Positions 5,717-5,943 of a stretch of DNA of 5,943 nucleotides are shown one piece after another. Positions within the stretch are counted from its first letter, which is position 1. The number at the start of each line of letters is the position of its first letter. Position numbers and translations under genes: made by a program. Where the stretch lies: contig DASYSA010000676.1 in the NCBI GenBank assembly GCA_036003885.1, forward strand, positions 1-5,943. The letters are read 5' to 3'. The notes under the pieces are model-generated. The model was not told the origin of the DNA. It ran no database searches and worked only from the letters and a program-made list of their open reading frames with translations. This DNA comes from DASYSA01 sp036003885 (GTDB lineage Bacteria; Acidobacteriota; Blastocatellia; UBA7656).

Positions 5717-5943
5717 AGGCCCCGCTGATATTGCTCGCCTATTCGTTGCGCCGAGTCCGAACTCTGATCATCGCGATGGCTCTGCTGCTTGGCATGTTCC
5801 AGGTGTTTCTGATCGTCGTAGCGGGATCGATTGAGAGCGCCGGCTCTTTTGAGCAGATGGGCGAGCTTATGCCGCCTTTTGTGCGCGACCTGCTTGGGCC
5901 GTCGTTTCCCAGTTTCATGTCATTCGCGGGAATTGTCTGTCTC
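5713..5943 (+). CDS. ABC-2-type transporter permease, N-terminal part (runs off the right edge)
   Basis: The first 77 codons of a membrane protein, open to the window end. It begins MKAPLILLAYSLRRVRTLII: a short cytoplasmic, arginine-rich start followed by a hydrophobic segment at about residues 17-38, the expected first transmembrane helix of ABC-2 permeases. Residues 39-66, including FEQMGELMPPFVRDLLG, would form the region just after it, and a second hydrophobic segment seems to begin near residue 68 at the edge. Its ATG shares four bases with the stop of the ATPase gene (ATGA), so the two products are almost certainly partners in one exporter. The family is assigned chiefly by context and the N-terminal pattern, as most of the protein is not visible. 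Confidence 0.85.
   Translation, partial: MKAPLILLAYSLRRVRTLIIAMALLLGMFQVFLIVVAGSIESAGSFEQMGELMPPFVRDLLGPSFPSFMSFAGIVCL

Overview
The window looks like an accessory or catabolic stretch of a moderately GC-rich bacterial chromosome. It has Shine-Dalgarno-led genes, long genes with signal peptides, and a family mix (exported serine hydrolase, exported amidohydrolase, CocE-like hydrolase, ABC-2 exporter) that I associate with soil Acidobacteriota. That taxonomic guess rests on gene style only; there is no rRNA or marker gene here.

Left block (1-2422, minus strand): two genes apparently transcribed together. An exported amidohydrolase of the metal-dependent TIM-barrel type (1094-2422) is followed after 21 bases by an exported serine hydrolase of the beta-lactamase/PBP-like fold (1072 down to the left edge). 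The second gene has no stop codon inside the window, so it is easy to miss, but it reads open for 357 codons with a signal peptide, a strong ribosome binding site and an SxxK motif.

Centre (2423-2759): a 337-base divergent intergenic region. It holds an extended -10 promoter candidate on each strand, a perfect 10-bp palindrome at the predicted transcription start of the rightward gene, an 8-bp hairpin whose right arm is the only ribosome-binding-like sequence of that gene, and a further inverted repeat with related GTCGCG/CGCGAC arms. The rightward gene (2760-4427) encodes an exported CocE/NonD-type alpha/beta hydrolase with a C-terminal jelly-roll domain. Three exported hydrolases of three unrelated folds thus share one divergent control region, which suggests (inference) joint breakdown of an external ester, amide or peptide substrate.

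Right block (4428-5943): a 359-base stretch without a convincing intact gene, holding a short palindrome and one protein-like open frame that may be a gene remnant. An ABC-2-type ATPase (4787-5716) follows, overlapping by ATGA with the first 77 codons of its membrane partner, which runs off the right edge. The ATPase has no visible ribosome binding site. The exporter pair is probably functionally separate from the hydrolases. I found no tRNA, rRNA, CRISPR array, transposase or integrase. The most interesting part is the structured control region of the hydrolase cluster, not a clearly new system.
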